Made by a program: the position numbers and the translations under genes. A stretch of DNA of 64,000 bases from the NCBI RefSeq assembly GCF_041435115.1, contig NZ_CP108046.1:3782001-3846000 (forward strand), written 5' to 3'. Below the pieces are notes generated by a model that searched no databases, was not told the DNA's origin, and was given only the letters and a program-made list of their open reading frames with translations. This stretch comes from Streptomyces sp. NBC_00289 (GTDB taxonomy: Bacteria > Actinomycetota > Actinomycetes > Streptomycetales > Streptomycetaceae). Positions 37,113 through 44,863 of this stretch are shown piece by piece. The stretch's first letter is position 1. Each line of letters begins with the position of its first letter.

Positions 37113-37125
37113 GGTGGTGATCCCC

Positions 37126-37806
37126 TCAGCCCCGGAGCCGGAGACGGTCGGTGCTGTCCTCACTGGGCTGGACGACGACGATGCCCTGACCGGAGAAGGC
37201 CATCTGGTAGGCCTCGCCGCTGCCCCGGCCGATGAGCGACTGCGCCTTGAAGCTGCGCTTGCCCTTCACCTTGAGGTTCGGGGACCAGGCGACGAGGGCG
37301 TCCGGATCGACGTACGTCTCGTCGTCGCCACCGCCGCAGTCGACGACGATCGGCTTGCCCCGGGAGGTCAGCGCGACCCAGCCCTGCCCGGAGATCTTCG
37401 TGTTCCACAGGCCCTGCCCGGCGAACTTCGCGAGACCCTTGACCCGCTCGACGCCCCACGTGAGGTGCGCGTCGAAGGCGAGCAGGTTGGTGGCGTTGAC
37501 GGAGATCCCGTCGCCGTTGAGGTTGATCACGACGACGTTCGCGCCGTAGTCGGCAAGGTAGAGCAGGCCGTCGCCGGAGCACTTCATCAGCGGCGCGCCC
37601 TCGCCGGTGACCCAGTCACGGGCGATCTGGCGGACGGCCGGCGGGTTCGGTTCGTACTGGACGAAACCCTCGTAGGCGACCATCGACCCCACGCGCGCGA
37701 GGAGGTCGCTTCCGGTCTGCATGGCGACCTTCAGCATGTGGTTGCCGTGGTTCTCCATGCGGGCGGTGACGGGTGCGGGAGCGTAGCCCGCGAGCGGCTG
37801 GTTCAT
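37126..37806 (-). CDS. AIM24-family protein, second gene of operon
   Basis: 226 aa consisting of one AIM24 domain: ARVGSMVAYEGFVQYE, GEGAPLMKCSGDGLLYLADYG, ISGQGWVALTSRGKPIVVD, VDPDALVAWSPNLKV and AFSGQGIVVVQPSE. No signal peptide. GGGGAG lies seven bases before the ATG. A much longer open frame upstream overlaps the first gene in another frame and is not supported. Confidence 0.87.
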   Translation of the reverse strand: MNQPLAGYAPAPVTARMENHGNHMLKVAMQTGSDLLARVGSMVAYEGFVQYEPNPPAVRQIARDWVTGEGAPLMKCSGDGLLYLADYGANVVVINLNGDGISVNATNLLAFDAHLTWGVERVKGLAKFAGQGLWNTKISGQGWVALTSRGKPIVVDCGGGDDETYVDPDALVAWSPNLKVKGKRSFKAQSLIGRGSGEAYQMAFSGQGIVVVQPSEDSTDRLRLRG

Positions 37807-37817
37807 GACGGGCTCCC

Positions 37818-39524
37818 CTAGACCTCGTACGGCTGGACGACGATGAAGTTGCCGGGCGCGCCCCGGAACTGGAGGTTGACGCTCTCTCCGGTGTCGCCGG
37901 GGTAGGCGTTGCGGCGCATCCGTACCTGGCTGGAGACCACCACCTGCGAGGCGGCAGACCAGGCGACCACGGCGTTGCAGTCGGCGAAGGTCGTGGGCGT
38001 GACCGGCAGCACCACGGGCGTGCCGTGCGTCTTGACGATGATCGTGCCGGTGCCCTGGAACTGCATCGTGAACAGCGCGCCACCGGGGATGCCGTGTCCC
38101 TCGACGCGACGGACCTCGTACTGGAGGCTCTCGTCGAAGGCGAGAACGTTCTCGGCGGAGACGCAGATCGCGTCGCCCTGGAGCTCGACGGGGTGCAGAT
38201 GGGTGGAGTTCTCGGCGAGGAACACCTGGCCCTGGCCGGTGCAGCGCATCAGCTGCATCTCCTGACCGGTCGCGTTGCCCACGATCCGGCCGGAGAACCC
38301 GGCGCCCTTGTAGCTGAAGTCGACCTTGCCCTGGTAGAGCACCATGCTGCCCTGCCGGGCGAGCACGGGCTGGCCGCCGACGCCCAGGTCGACCCGTACG
38401 AGCTTCTTGTTCTGCTGCGTCCAGCGCTGCCCGGTCGGCGTCTCCTTGAACTGCTGGAGCGCGGCCGTGACACCGGCGCCCTGCGGGGCACCCTGGGGGA
38501 CTCCCTGCGGCGCCCCGTAGGGGGCCGCCTGCTGGCCGGGGACCTGCCCGAACGGGGGCTGCTGGCCGTAACCCGGAGGCGGGGTCGGCTGCTGGCCGTA
38601 ACCCGGAGGCGGAGTCGGCTGCTGGCCGTAGCCGGGGGGCGCGGTCGGTGCGTGGGGCGCCGGCGGCTGTCCGTAGCCGGGCGGCATCGGGGCGGTCTGG
38701 CCCGGCGCCTGGCCGTACGGGGCCTGCTGGTGGCCCTGCTGTCCGTAGGGCGCGGGCGCCGGAGCGGGGGGCGGCACCTGGCCGCCGCCGGGCGGTGCCA
38801 AAGGCGCGATGATCGTGGGCGCCGCGTGCACCGAGGGTGCCGGGGCCGGAGGCGGCGCGAAGCCCTGGGCCGGTTGCGGCGCGGGGGCCGGAGCGGCCGG
38901 CGCACCGAACGCCGGCGGCGCCGCGGCCTGGGCGGGGGGCGCGAAGCCGGGAGCGGCGCCGGCCTGGGACTGCTGCTGCGGGGCGGGCGTCTCCTCCTCG
39001 GCGACCTCGCCGCCGAAGTTCTTCAGCAGCGCGTCGAGGCCGCCGTCGAAGCCCTGTCCGACCGCGGCGAACCGCCACACGTCCTTCAGGTAGAGGTCGG
39101 TCAGCATGACGGCCCGCTCGGTGGAGAACTCCGACCCGTTGAAGGAGTAGCGGGCCACCTCCTCGCCGCCGGCCACGATGCGGACGTATCCGGGAGCGAT
39201 CTGCGACATCTGCCCGGCGCCGTCGAGCGTCGCCGTGAACGACAGTTTCTGGATCTGCGGCGGGATCCGGTCGAGCGTGACCCGGAAGGACTCCGTGTCG
39301 CCCGCCTGCGCGCCCAGGAGCTGGATGGACTCCTCGGGGGACTTCGGCTGGTTGAAGAAGACGAAGTACCGGTCGTCCGAAAGCCGCTCGTCGGCGTCGA
39401 GGCCGAAGCAGCTGATGTCGAAGGTCAGCCCGGGGCCGCCGATCTGCACACCTACGTACAGATCCGTGCCCGAGGTGAGGTCACTGATCTTGGCCTTGTG
39501 GCCGCGTTGGAATTCCCTGGCCAT
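37818..39524 (-). CDS. TerD-AIM24 fusion protein, first gene of operon
   Basis: 568 aa. Residues 1 to about 172 are a TerD domain with acidic calcium-site segments (FDISCFGLDADERLSDDRYFVFFNQ). A Pro/Gln/Gly/Ala-rich linker of about 170 residues contains repeated GYGQQPTPPP-type units. Residues about 345-568 are an AIM24 domain (ARQGSMVLYQGKVDFSYKGAG, VEGHGIPGGALFTMQFQGTG, ADCNAVVAWSAASQVVVSS). Start at MAREFQRGHKAKISDL, the typical TerD N-terminus. It heads a three-gene AIM24 operon (gaps of 11 and 13 bases). Confidence 0.88.
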   Translation of the reverse strand: MAREFQRGHKAKISDLTSGTDLYVGVQIGGPGLTFDISCFGLDADERLSDDRYFVFFNQPKSPEESIQLLGAQAGDTESFRVTLDRIPPQIQKLSFTATLDGAGQMSQIAPGYVRIVAGGEEVARYSFNGSEFSTERAVMLTDLYLKDVWRFAAVGQGFDGGLDALLKNFGGEVAEEETPAPQQQSQAGAAPGFAPPAQAAAPPAFGAPAAPAPAPQPAQGFAPPPAPAPSVHAAPTIIAPLAPPGGGQVPPPAPAPAPYGQQGHQQAPYGQAPGQTAPMPPGYGQPPAPHAPTAPPGYGQQPTPPPGYGQQPTPPPGYGQQPPFGQVPGQQAAPYGAPQGVPQGAPQGAGVTAALQQFKETPTGQRWTQQNKKLVRVDLGVGGQPVLARQGSMVLYQGKVDFSYKGAGFSGRIVGNATGQEMQLMRCTGQGQVFLAENSTHLHPVELQGDAICVSAENVLAFDESLQYEVRRVEGHGIPGGALFTMQFQGTGTIIVKTHGTPVVLPVTPTTFADCNAVVAWSAASQVVVSSQVRMRRNAYPGDTGESVNLQFRGAPGNFIVVQPYEV

Positions 39525-39665
39525 GCGTAACGACCGTCCCCCATCCGGAATGCGATTGCGTCGCGTCAGGCTAACGGCAAACTCGGACATCGGACGAGGT
39601 CGGTACAGAGCCGGTACACAATCCCCCGCCGGCCGGGTCCGGGCGCCGCTCCCGCCCGGCGGCCG

Positions 39666-40262
39666 TCACTCGCCGCGGGCGCCCGGCGGATGGGGCAGCC
39701 GGTCGGCGGCGACCACGCCCTCAAGGTAGCCGCGGGCCCGCTCGGTGCGCGGGTAAGCCTCCAGCAGCCGCCAGAACCGGGGCCCGTGGCCGGGCACCAG
39801 CAGATGCGCGAGCTCGTGGACGAGAACGTAGTCGACGACGTATTCCGGCATGCCCTGCAGTCGGTGCGACAGCCGGATGCTGCCCTCCGAGGGGGTGCAC
39901 GAGCCCCAGCGCGTGTTCTGGTTGGTGACCCAGCGGACCGAGGCGGGCCGGGCCCGGCCGTCGAAGTACTGTGCCGAAAGTCGCTGCGCGCGCTCCGCCA
40001 GCTCCGCGTCCCCGAGGACCCGCTTGCTCTCCTGCGCGGCCAGCTTGTCGAGCATGACGCTCACCCAGCGTTGCTCCTCCGCCTCGGACATCCGGGCAGG
40101 AATGAGTACGACGGTGCGATCGCCCTCGCGGTACGCGGAGACCGTCCGGCGTCGGCGGGCGCTCCTGCGTACCTCGATCGCGCTCGCCCCCGAGCCGCTG
40201 GGCGGCTGGCTCGTCGTGCTGCGCTGGGGTGTTCCGGCGCGGTGCAGTGGGTCGGCGGACAC
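39666..40262 (-). CDS. YgjP/WLM-type (DUF45, M48-like) metallopeptidase
   Basis: 198 aa. Zinc motif VLVHELAHLLVPGHGPRFW, preceded by the conserved NQNTRWGSCTPSEGSIRLSHRL segment of the DUF45/SprT-like group. The N-terminal 40 residues are Ser/Arg-rich. GTG start at 40262. It lies 141 bp upstream of the TerD-AIM24 start on the same strand, but a separate transcript is possible. Confidence 0.88.
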   Translation of the reverse strand: MSADPLHRAGTPQRSTTSQPPSGSGASAIEVRRSARRRRTVSAYREGDRTVVLIPARMSEAEEQRWVSVMLDKLAAQESKRVLGDAELAERAQRLSAQYFDGRARPASVRWVTNQNTRWGSCTPSEGSIRLSHRLQGMPEYVVDYVLVHELAHLLVPGHGPRFWRLLEAYPRTERARGYLEGVVAADRLPHPPGARGE

Positions 40263-40523
40263 GCCCCGACGTTACCCTCTGCACACGGGAGAAGTCCCGA
40301 CTCCGGGACGGTTCGCTGCTGATCCGCCACCCAGCGTCTGATTCGTACGACGAATACCCACAGCCTGTGGATAACTTTCGGCACCCCTCGGCACGGACAG
40401 GCATGCTGGCTCTGGCCGGCGGAACTGCGAACGACTCCGTCCGACGTCCGCCCGGCCTCCGTCCCGCCTCCACCGGCGGACGGCACCTTTCAACGTGGGC
40501 GACCAGGGCTACGGGGGCCTGTC

Positions 40524-41747
40524 ATGCATGCGATGGTTCCAATGGTGAAGAACGCGCTGCGGCGCGGCTGGCGCGATCTCAACACCGTGCAGTTCGGGAT
40601 GACACCGGCCCACGCGATGACGCTGGGCCCGATGGACACGGCGACAGGCAGTTTCCTCGACCTGCTCAACGGCACCCGCGCGCCGGCCCTCCTGCGCGAA
40701 GAGGGGCGGCGCATGGACCTGCCCGGCAGCCATGTCGACGGGCTCGTCGAGCGGCTGGCGCAAGCCGGGCTGCTCGACGACGCCCGGGGCGGCGGACCGG
40801 CCGCCGACGCCCTGCGCGAGAAGAAGGGAGTCATGGACCGGCTGCGCCCGGATCTGGCCTCACTGTCCCTGACCACCTCCGAACCGGGCGACGGGCTCAG
40901 GCTGCTGGCCGCCCGGCGTTCGCTGCGCGTACAGGTCCAAGGCGCCGGCCGGGTGGGCGCCGTCCTGGCCGCGCTGCTGTCGGGGGCGGGGATCGGCGAG
41001 GTCGAGGTGCGCGACGGTGGCCGGGTCGAACCGTGGGACGTCGCTCCCGGCGGGCTGCCCGCCGAGTCCGTCGGTGACCGCAGGGACGAGGCCGCCCGGC
41101 AGGCCGTACGCCGGGCGGCGCCCGACCGTCCGCCACGCCGAGGTACCCGGGCGGCGGCCGGGAACGACGACCCGGGTCTGTCCCTGGTGATCCTCGCCCC
41201 ACGCGACGACGTCGCGGTGTACGCGCCCGTCCCTTCCGCCGCCGAATCCCTCATCGCCGCCGGCACCCCCCACCTGTACGCCGGCGTCGTGGAGGCCACC
41301 GGGATGGTGGGTCCGTTCGTCCTGCCCGGCGAGACGGGTTGCGCGGGCTGTCTGCATGAGGAGCGCACCGACCGGGATCCCGCCTGGCCCCGCCTGGTCG
41401 CGCAGTGGAACTCCGGCGGACCCCGCCCGGTACGGCCCTGCGATGTGGCGTTGGCCACGACGGTCGCGGGGCTGGCCGCGGCCCACGCGCTCGCCTTTCT
41501 CGACGGTCGGGTTCCGTCCAGCGCGGGCGTGTGCTGGGAGGTCTCCCTGCCCGCTCTGCACTGGCATGCGCGCCCGGTCCGGCCGCACTCCGCGTGCCCG
41601 TGCGGGGCGGCGCAGAAAGGTAAGGGGAAACACACCGCCATGGAGGGGGGATCGCACGAGACAATGGCGGAGCAACGGCCGTCGACGGGGTCTCGCCGTA
41701 AGGCACACTCGGTGCGGTCGGCTGGGACTTGGAGGGCGCATGTCTGA
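40524..41747 (+). CDS. ThiF-family / TOMM cyclodehydratase-like protein, orphan
   Basis: 407 aa. Residues about 30-100 resemble the small winged-helix leader-binding region of cyclodehydratase E1-like proteins (GSFLDLLNGTRAPALL ... LVERLAQAGLLDD). A Rossmann region follows at about 134-170 (VQGAGRVGAVLAALLSGAG). Candidate zinc Cys are C273, C276 (TGCAGC) and the CPC at 358-360. No precursor peptide, dehydrogenase or YcaO gene is nearby. The C-terminal 45 residues are low-complexity and basic, and overlap the ABC1 kinase start by 8 bp, so the two are coupled. Confidence 0.8.
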   Translation: MHAMVPMVKNALRRGWRDLNTVQFGMTPAHAMTLGPMDTATGSFLDLLNGTRAPALLREEGRRMDLPGSHVDGLVERLAQAGLLDDARGGGPAADALREKKGVMDRLRPDLASLSLTTSEPGDGLRLLAARRSLRVQVQGAGRVGAVLAALLSGAGIGEVEVRDGGRVEPWDVAPGGLPAESVGDRRDEAARQAVRRAAPDRPPRRGTRAAAGNDDPGLSLVILAPRDDVAVYAPVPSAAESLIAAGTPHLYAGVVEATGMVGPFVLPGETGCAGCLHEERTDRDPAWPRLVAQWNSGGPRPVRPCDVALATTVAGLAAAHALAFLDGRVPSSAGVCWEVSLPALHWHARPVRPHSACPCGAAQKGKGKHTAMEGGSHETMAEQRPSTGSRRKAHSVRSAGTWRAHV

Positions 41748-43116
41748 TCTTCCCCGGAAGGCGGTCACCCGGACCGCCAAGCTCGCCGCGCTCCCGCTCG
41801 GTTTCGCCGGGCGGGCCACCTGGGGGCTCGGCAAGAGAATCGTCGGGGAGTCCGCGGAGATCGTCGGCCGGGAGCTGCAACAGCGCACGGCGGAGCAGCT
41901 GTTCAAGGTGCTCGGCGAGCTCAAGGGCGGGGCGATGAAGTTCGGCCAGGCCCTGTCCGTCTTCGAGTCGGCGCTTCCCGAAGAGGTCGCGGGGCCCTAC
42001 CGGGCGGCGCTGACGAAGTTGCAGGAGGCGGCCCCTCCGATGCCGACGCGCACCGTGCACACCGTGCTGCGCGAGCGGCTCGGCGCGGACTGGCAGGACC
42101 TGTTCCTGGAGTTCCAGGACAAGCCGTCCGCGGCCGCGTCGATCGGACAGGTGCACCGCGGGGTGTGGCACGACGGCCGCGAGGTGGCGGTCAAGGTGCA
42201 GTACCCGGGAGCGGGCGAGGCCTTGCTCTCCGACCTGAACCAGTTGGGTCGTTTCGCCCGGCTGTTGGGCCCCCTCATCCCCGGTATGGACATCAAGCCG
42301 CTGATCGCGGAGCTGCGTGACCGGGTCTCGGAGGAACTGGACTACGGCCTGGAGGCCCAGGCCCAGCAAGCCCACGCCGAGGAGTTCACGGACGACCCCG
42401 ACGTCGTCGTGCCCGGCGTGGTCCACCAGTGCGACCAGATCCTGGTCACCGAGTGGATCGACGGCACCCCGCTGTCGGAGGTGATCGCCGACGGCACCCA
42501 GGAACAGCGCGACCGCGCCGGCCAGCTTCTGGCCCGCTTCCTCTTCTCGGGCCCGGCCCGCACCGGGCTCCTCCATGCCGATCCGCATCCCGGCAACTTC
42601 CGGCTCCTGCCCGGCGGCCCGGCGGGAAAGGACGACTGGCGTCTGGGCGTCCTGGACTTCGGCACGGTCGACCGCCTCCCGGGCGGCCTGCCGGCCACCA
42701 TCGGCGCCTCCCTGCGCATGACCCTCGACGGCGAGGCGGAGGCGGTCTACGACCTTCTCCGCGCGGAGGGGTTCGTCAAGGAATCCATAAAGCTGGACCC
42801 CGACGCGGTCCTCGACTACCTCCTGCCGATCATCGAACCGGCGCAGGCGGACGAGTTCACCTTCACCCGCGGCTGGATGCGCAGCCAGGCGGGCCGCATC
42901 GCGGACCCCCGCTCCCCCGCCCACCAACTGGGCAAGCAGCTCAACCTGCCGCCGTCCTACCTCCTCATTCACCGCGTGACGCTGAGCACGATCGGCGTGC
43001 TGTGCCAGCTGGGCGCCACGGTGCGTCTTCGTGAGGAGCTGGAGGAGTGGCTGCCGGGATTCGTGCCGGAGGAAACCGAAGTGGAGACGGCAGGGGAGTC
43101 GGCCGTGGAGGCGTGA
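41740..43116 (+). CDS. ABC1/UbiB-family atypical kinase
   Basis: 458 aa. ABC1 hallmarks in order: KxGQ motif (GGAMKFGQALS), AAASIGQVHRG in place of a Gly-rich loop, VAVKVQYPG lysine, HADPHPGNF catalytic loop and LDFGTV metal motif. UbiB-type proteins are ATPases of lipid/isoprenoid metabolism. The M. tuberculosis neighbour of whiB7 (Rv3197) is the same family. GGAGGG lies just before the ATG. It overlaps the ThiF-like gene by 8 bp. Confidence 0.92.
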   Translation: MSDLPRKAVTRTAKLAALPLGFAGRATWGLGKRIVGESAEIVGRELQQRTAEQLFKVLGELKGGAMKFGQALSVFESALPEEVAGPYRAALTKLQEAAPPMPTRTVHTVLRERLGADWQDLFLEFQDKPSAAASIGQVHRGVWHDGREVAVKVQYPGAGEALLSDLNQLGRFARLLGPLIPGMDIKPLIAELRDRVSEELDYGLEAQAQQAHAEEFTDDPDVVVPGVVHQCDQILVTEWIDGTPLSEVIADGTQEQRDRAGQLLARFLFSGPARTGLLHADPHPGNFRLLPGGPAGKDDWRLGVLDFGTVDRLPGGLPATIGASLRMTLDGEAEAVYDLLRAEGFVKESIKLDPDAVLDYLLPIIEPAQADEFTFTRGWMRSQAGRIADPRSPAHQLGKQLNLPPSYLLIHRVTLSTIGVLCQLGATVRLREELEEWLPGFVPEETEVETAGESAVEA

Positions 43117-43170
43117 CACCGGCGGGGCGCGCGCGATCCACCGCATCGCGTGCGTCCGGTGTTGCCGTGC

Positions 43171-43380
43171 CTACCACCAGGCCGAGTCGAGCCGCCCCTC
43201 GATCGCCCTGAGGTTCTCCCGGGAGCAGGCGTCGCAGAAGTACTGGCGGCTGCCGTTCTCCACGGAACAGACCCAGGTGGGCCGCGGAGCCTCGGCCGTG
43301 ATGCCGCAGCGGGCGCACACGAGGAGCTGCGGCTGCGCGACACGGCCGCCTTCGTCACTGCCTCCGGGAGGACTCGTCAC
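43171..43380 (-). CDS. Small zinc-ribbon protein
   Basis: 69 aa with two CxxC pairs (VCARCG and FCDACS) separated by about 23 residues, a zinc ribbon. No catalytic motif. The GTG at 43380 starts the conserved part; the frame is open 14 codons further. Function unknown. It lies beyond a very strong hairpin that ends the wblC transcript, so it needs its own promoter. Confidence 0.65.
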   Translation of the reverse strand: MTSPPGGSDEGGRVAQPQLLVCARCGITAEAPRPTWVCSVENGSRQYFCDACSRENLRAIEGRLDSAWW

Positions 43381-43425
43381 CCGGCGACGATAACGCCGGA
43401 TCTCGCCGATCCGCGGGCACAACGC

Positions 43426-43467
43426 CCCGCGGGGGCCGGTCCGTGTGTACGGACCGGCCCCCGCGGG
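43426..43467 (-). terminator. 19-bp perfect hairpin ending the wblC transcript
   Basis: CCCGCGGGGGCCGGTCCGT and its exact complement with the tetraloop GTGT. It is the longest perfect stem noticed in the window and lies 48 bp beyond the stop of the small gene after wblC. Confidence 0.85.
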
Positions 43468-43515
43468 AGAGGTGTTGGGCCTACCGACCGGGAGGCCGCC
43501 ACTTCTGTGGCTCTG

Positions 43516-43839
43516 TTACTGCATGACCGCGATCGCGAGCGCGCGACGGGCACGCAGCGAGGCGCGCTCGGCCCGGCGCTGCATCCGGCGAGCGGTCACC
43601 AGGCGGATGGCCCGGCGTTCCTGCTCGGCCTCGTGCAGCCGGTCGTGCATATGCGCACGAGCCAGGGCTTCTGGAATGAGTTGCATCTCTCGGGTCCTGT
43701 TCTGGCGCGAGTCGTTCGCGCCCCTGGTGGTGAGGTCTTCAGGCGCGAAGCCTGCGGGCTCGTGGGTGAACGGCTTCATCGGGGCCTGCTTCTTGGGGTC
43801 GTGCGTGAAGGGACGGTCGATCGTTCCTGCGGTGTTCAT
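43516..43839 (-). CDS. Small basic protein translationally coupled to wblC, unknown function
   Basis: 107 aa. Two copies of a PFTH(D/E)P motif lie near residues 10-27 (RPFTHDPKKQAPMKPFTHEP). The C-terminal half is a long Arg/Ala/Glu-rich amphipathic helix (HDRLHEAEQERRAIRLVTARRMQRRAERASLRARR). The ATG overlaps the wblC stop by four bases (ATGA). No cysteine and no membrane segment. It is made with WblC, so a role in the same drug-stress response is likely, but its activity is unknown. Confidence 0.72.
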   Translation of the reverse strand: MNTAGTIDRPFTHDPKKQAPMKPFTHEPAGFAPEDLTTRGANDSRQNRTREMQLIPEALARAHMHDRLHEAEQERRAIRLVTARRMQRRAERASLRARRALAIAVMQ

Positions 43840-44204
43840 GCCGTGACCGGGTTCTTGCGCGGGCGGCCACGCGGCCGCTTCCGGGCGACGACGACACCCT
43901 GGACGAACAGCTCGCCACCCCAGACACCCCAGGGCTCGCGCCGCTCCTTGGCACCGGCGAGGCACGCCTCGACCAGCGGGCAGGTACGGCAGAGGGACTT
44001 GGCGTACTCGACGTCGGCCGGCGACTCGGCGAAGAAGACCTCCGGGTCGTAGGAACGGCAGGGGACGGGTACGCCGAGGTTCTCGATGGCGTCGTCGAGC
44101 GCGGTGAGCGCCGTGAGCGGGATCAAGGTGCAGTCCTCCGTGAGGCCGGGCGGGGGGATCGTTTCGGAAGGCGGTACGGACGGGGCGTGCGCTTCGAGTT
44201 GCAC
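43836..44204 (-). CDS. wblC: WhiB-like iron-sulfur transcription factor WblC (WhiB7 orthologue)
   Basis: 122 aa from GTG with GAGGAAA upstream. Iron-sulfur cysteines Cys49, Cys72, Cys75 and Cys81, the turn PWGVWGGE (92-99) and the C-terminal AT-hook KRPRGRPRK distinguish the WhiB7 class. With the principal sigma factor it activates intrinsic antibiotic-resistance genes at promoters with an AT-rich box near the -35. Context matches the mycobacterial whiB7-uvrD2 neighbourhood. It is preceded by a long leader containing a 105-codon upstream ORF and a terminator. Confidence 0.95.
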   Translation of the reverse strand: MQLEAHAPSVPPSETIPPPGLTEDCTLIPLTALTALDDAIENLGVPVPCRSYDPEVFFAESPADVEYAKSLCRTCPLVEACLAGAKERREPWGVWGGELFVQGVVVARKRPRGRPRKNPVTA

Positions 44205-44322
44205 GGTTGGTTTTCCTCGTCTGGTCGTGCCGGCCCTGTTGGGCCGGTTGGCGGCGTGGTACCGGGTTCTTTTCTTGTTCCGAAGCCCCTTCGCTCCGTC
44301 GTCCCCGTTCGGGGAAAACAGA

Positions 44323-44357
44323 AGGGCCGCGGATCCCGGGTGGGGTTCCGCGGCCCT
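44323..44357 (-). terminator. Intrinsic terminator in the wblC leader (attenuator)
   Basis: AGGGCCGCGGA and its complement form an 11-bp stem with a 13-nt loop. On the minus strand it is followed by TCTGTTTTCCCC, a U-rich tract unusual in this genome. It lies between the upstream ORF stop (44380) and the wblC start (44204). A second small dyad (CCTGATC-AA-GATCAGG, 44369-44384) overlaps the upstream ORF stop and could compete with it. Confidence 0.75.
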
Positions 44358-44379
44358 GAAGGCGCCGGCCTGATCAAGA

Positions 44380-44697
44380 TCAGGCTGGATCACTCCAGGG
44401 TTCTGGCCCACGGAAGGCCCACATCAGGTGGTGCTGCGTCTGCTCCCGGTTTCCGGCACCGACTGCCGTAAAGGCATAGGCATGCGCCTTGGCCGCTACT
44501 GCTTCCAGTGCCTTGGTCGGTCGCTCATTGCGCTCACGGACGGGAAGACCCGCCAGAGACACGGAGGACGCCAGACGGCCGGCGGGGATGCCGGACACAC
44601 TGGTGCCCAGGCTCGAAACGCCGAGCAGGCACACGGAGGCGACCGAGCGATCGGTCATTTTGACGACACTGGCGGAGCTGGTGTTGATGGTGATCAC
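44380..44697 (-). CDS. Upstream ORF in the wblC leader, likely regulatory
   Basis: 105 codons from GTG, with GAGGAGG eight bases upstream, the best ribosome site of this region. The sequence starts MITINTSSASVVKMTDRS and is Ser/Val/Ala-rich, without a recognised domain. It ends 22 bp before the leader terminator in the direction of transcription. For WhiB7/WblC it is established that translation of an upstream ORF controls read-through; slow ribosomes during antibiotic stress favour antitermination. This ORF is in the right place for that. Confidence 0.7.
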   Translation of the reverse strand: MITINTSSASVVKMTDRSVASVCLLGVSSLGTSVSGIPAGRLASSVSLAGLPVRERNERPTKALEAVAAKAHAYAFTAVGAGNREQTQHHLMWAFRGPEPWSDPA

Positions 44698-44810
44698 TGG
44701 AATCGCCTCCTCTCGGCGTATCGGGGGACTGGGGGTGAGCCAGTCCGACGGATATGCAAGTACAGCACGGAATCGGGGCCTTCGAGAAGGCCTCCGTCCC
44801 CGTGGCTAAG

Positions 44811-44840
44811 AACCTATGGGGATTGCCGGGGCATGCGCAA
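44811..44840 (-). promoter_or_regulatory. wblC promoter with WblC-type AT-rich box
   Basis: Minus strand: TTGCGC (44840-44835), 18-base spacer, TAGGTT (44816-44811). Directly upstream lies AAAAAATAGT (44850-44841), the kind of AT-rich box that WhiB7/WblC contacts with its AT-hook. It implies positive autoregulation, with a leader of roughly 600 nt. Confidence 0.7.
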
Positions 44841-44863
44841 ACTATTTTTTCGACGAGTTCGCG

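Noticed and set aside
40524..43116. RiPP/azole biosynthetic cluster
   Set aside because: Only the cyclodehydratase-like protein is present; no YcaO, dehydrogenase, transporter or precursor-like short ORF nearby.
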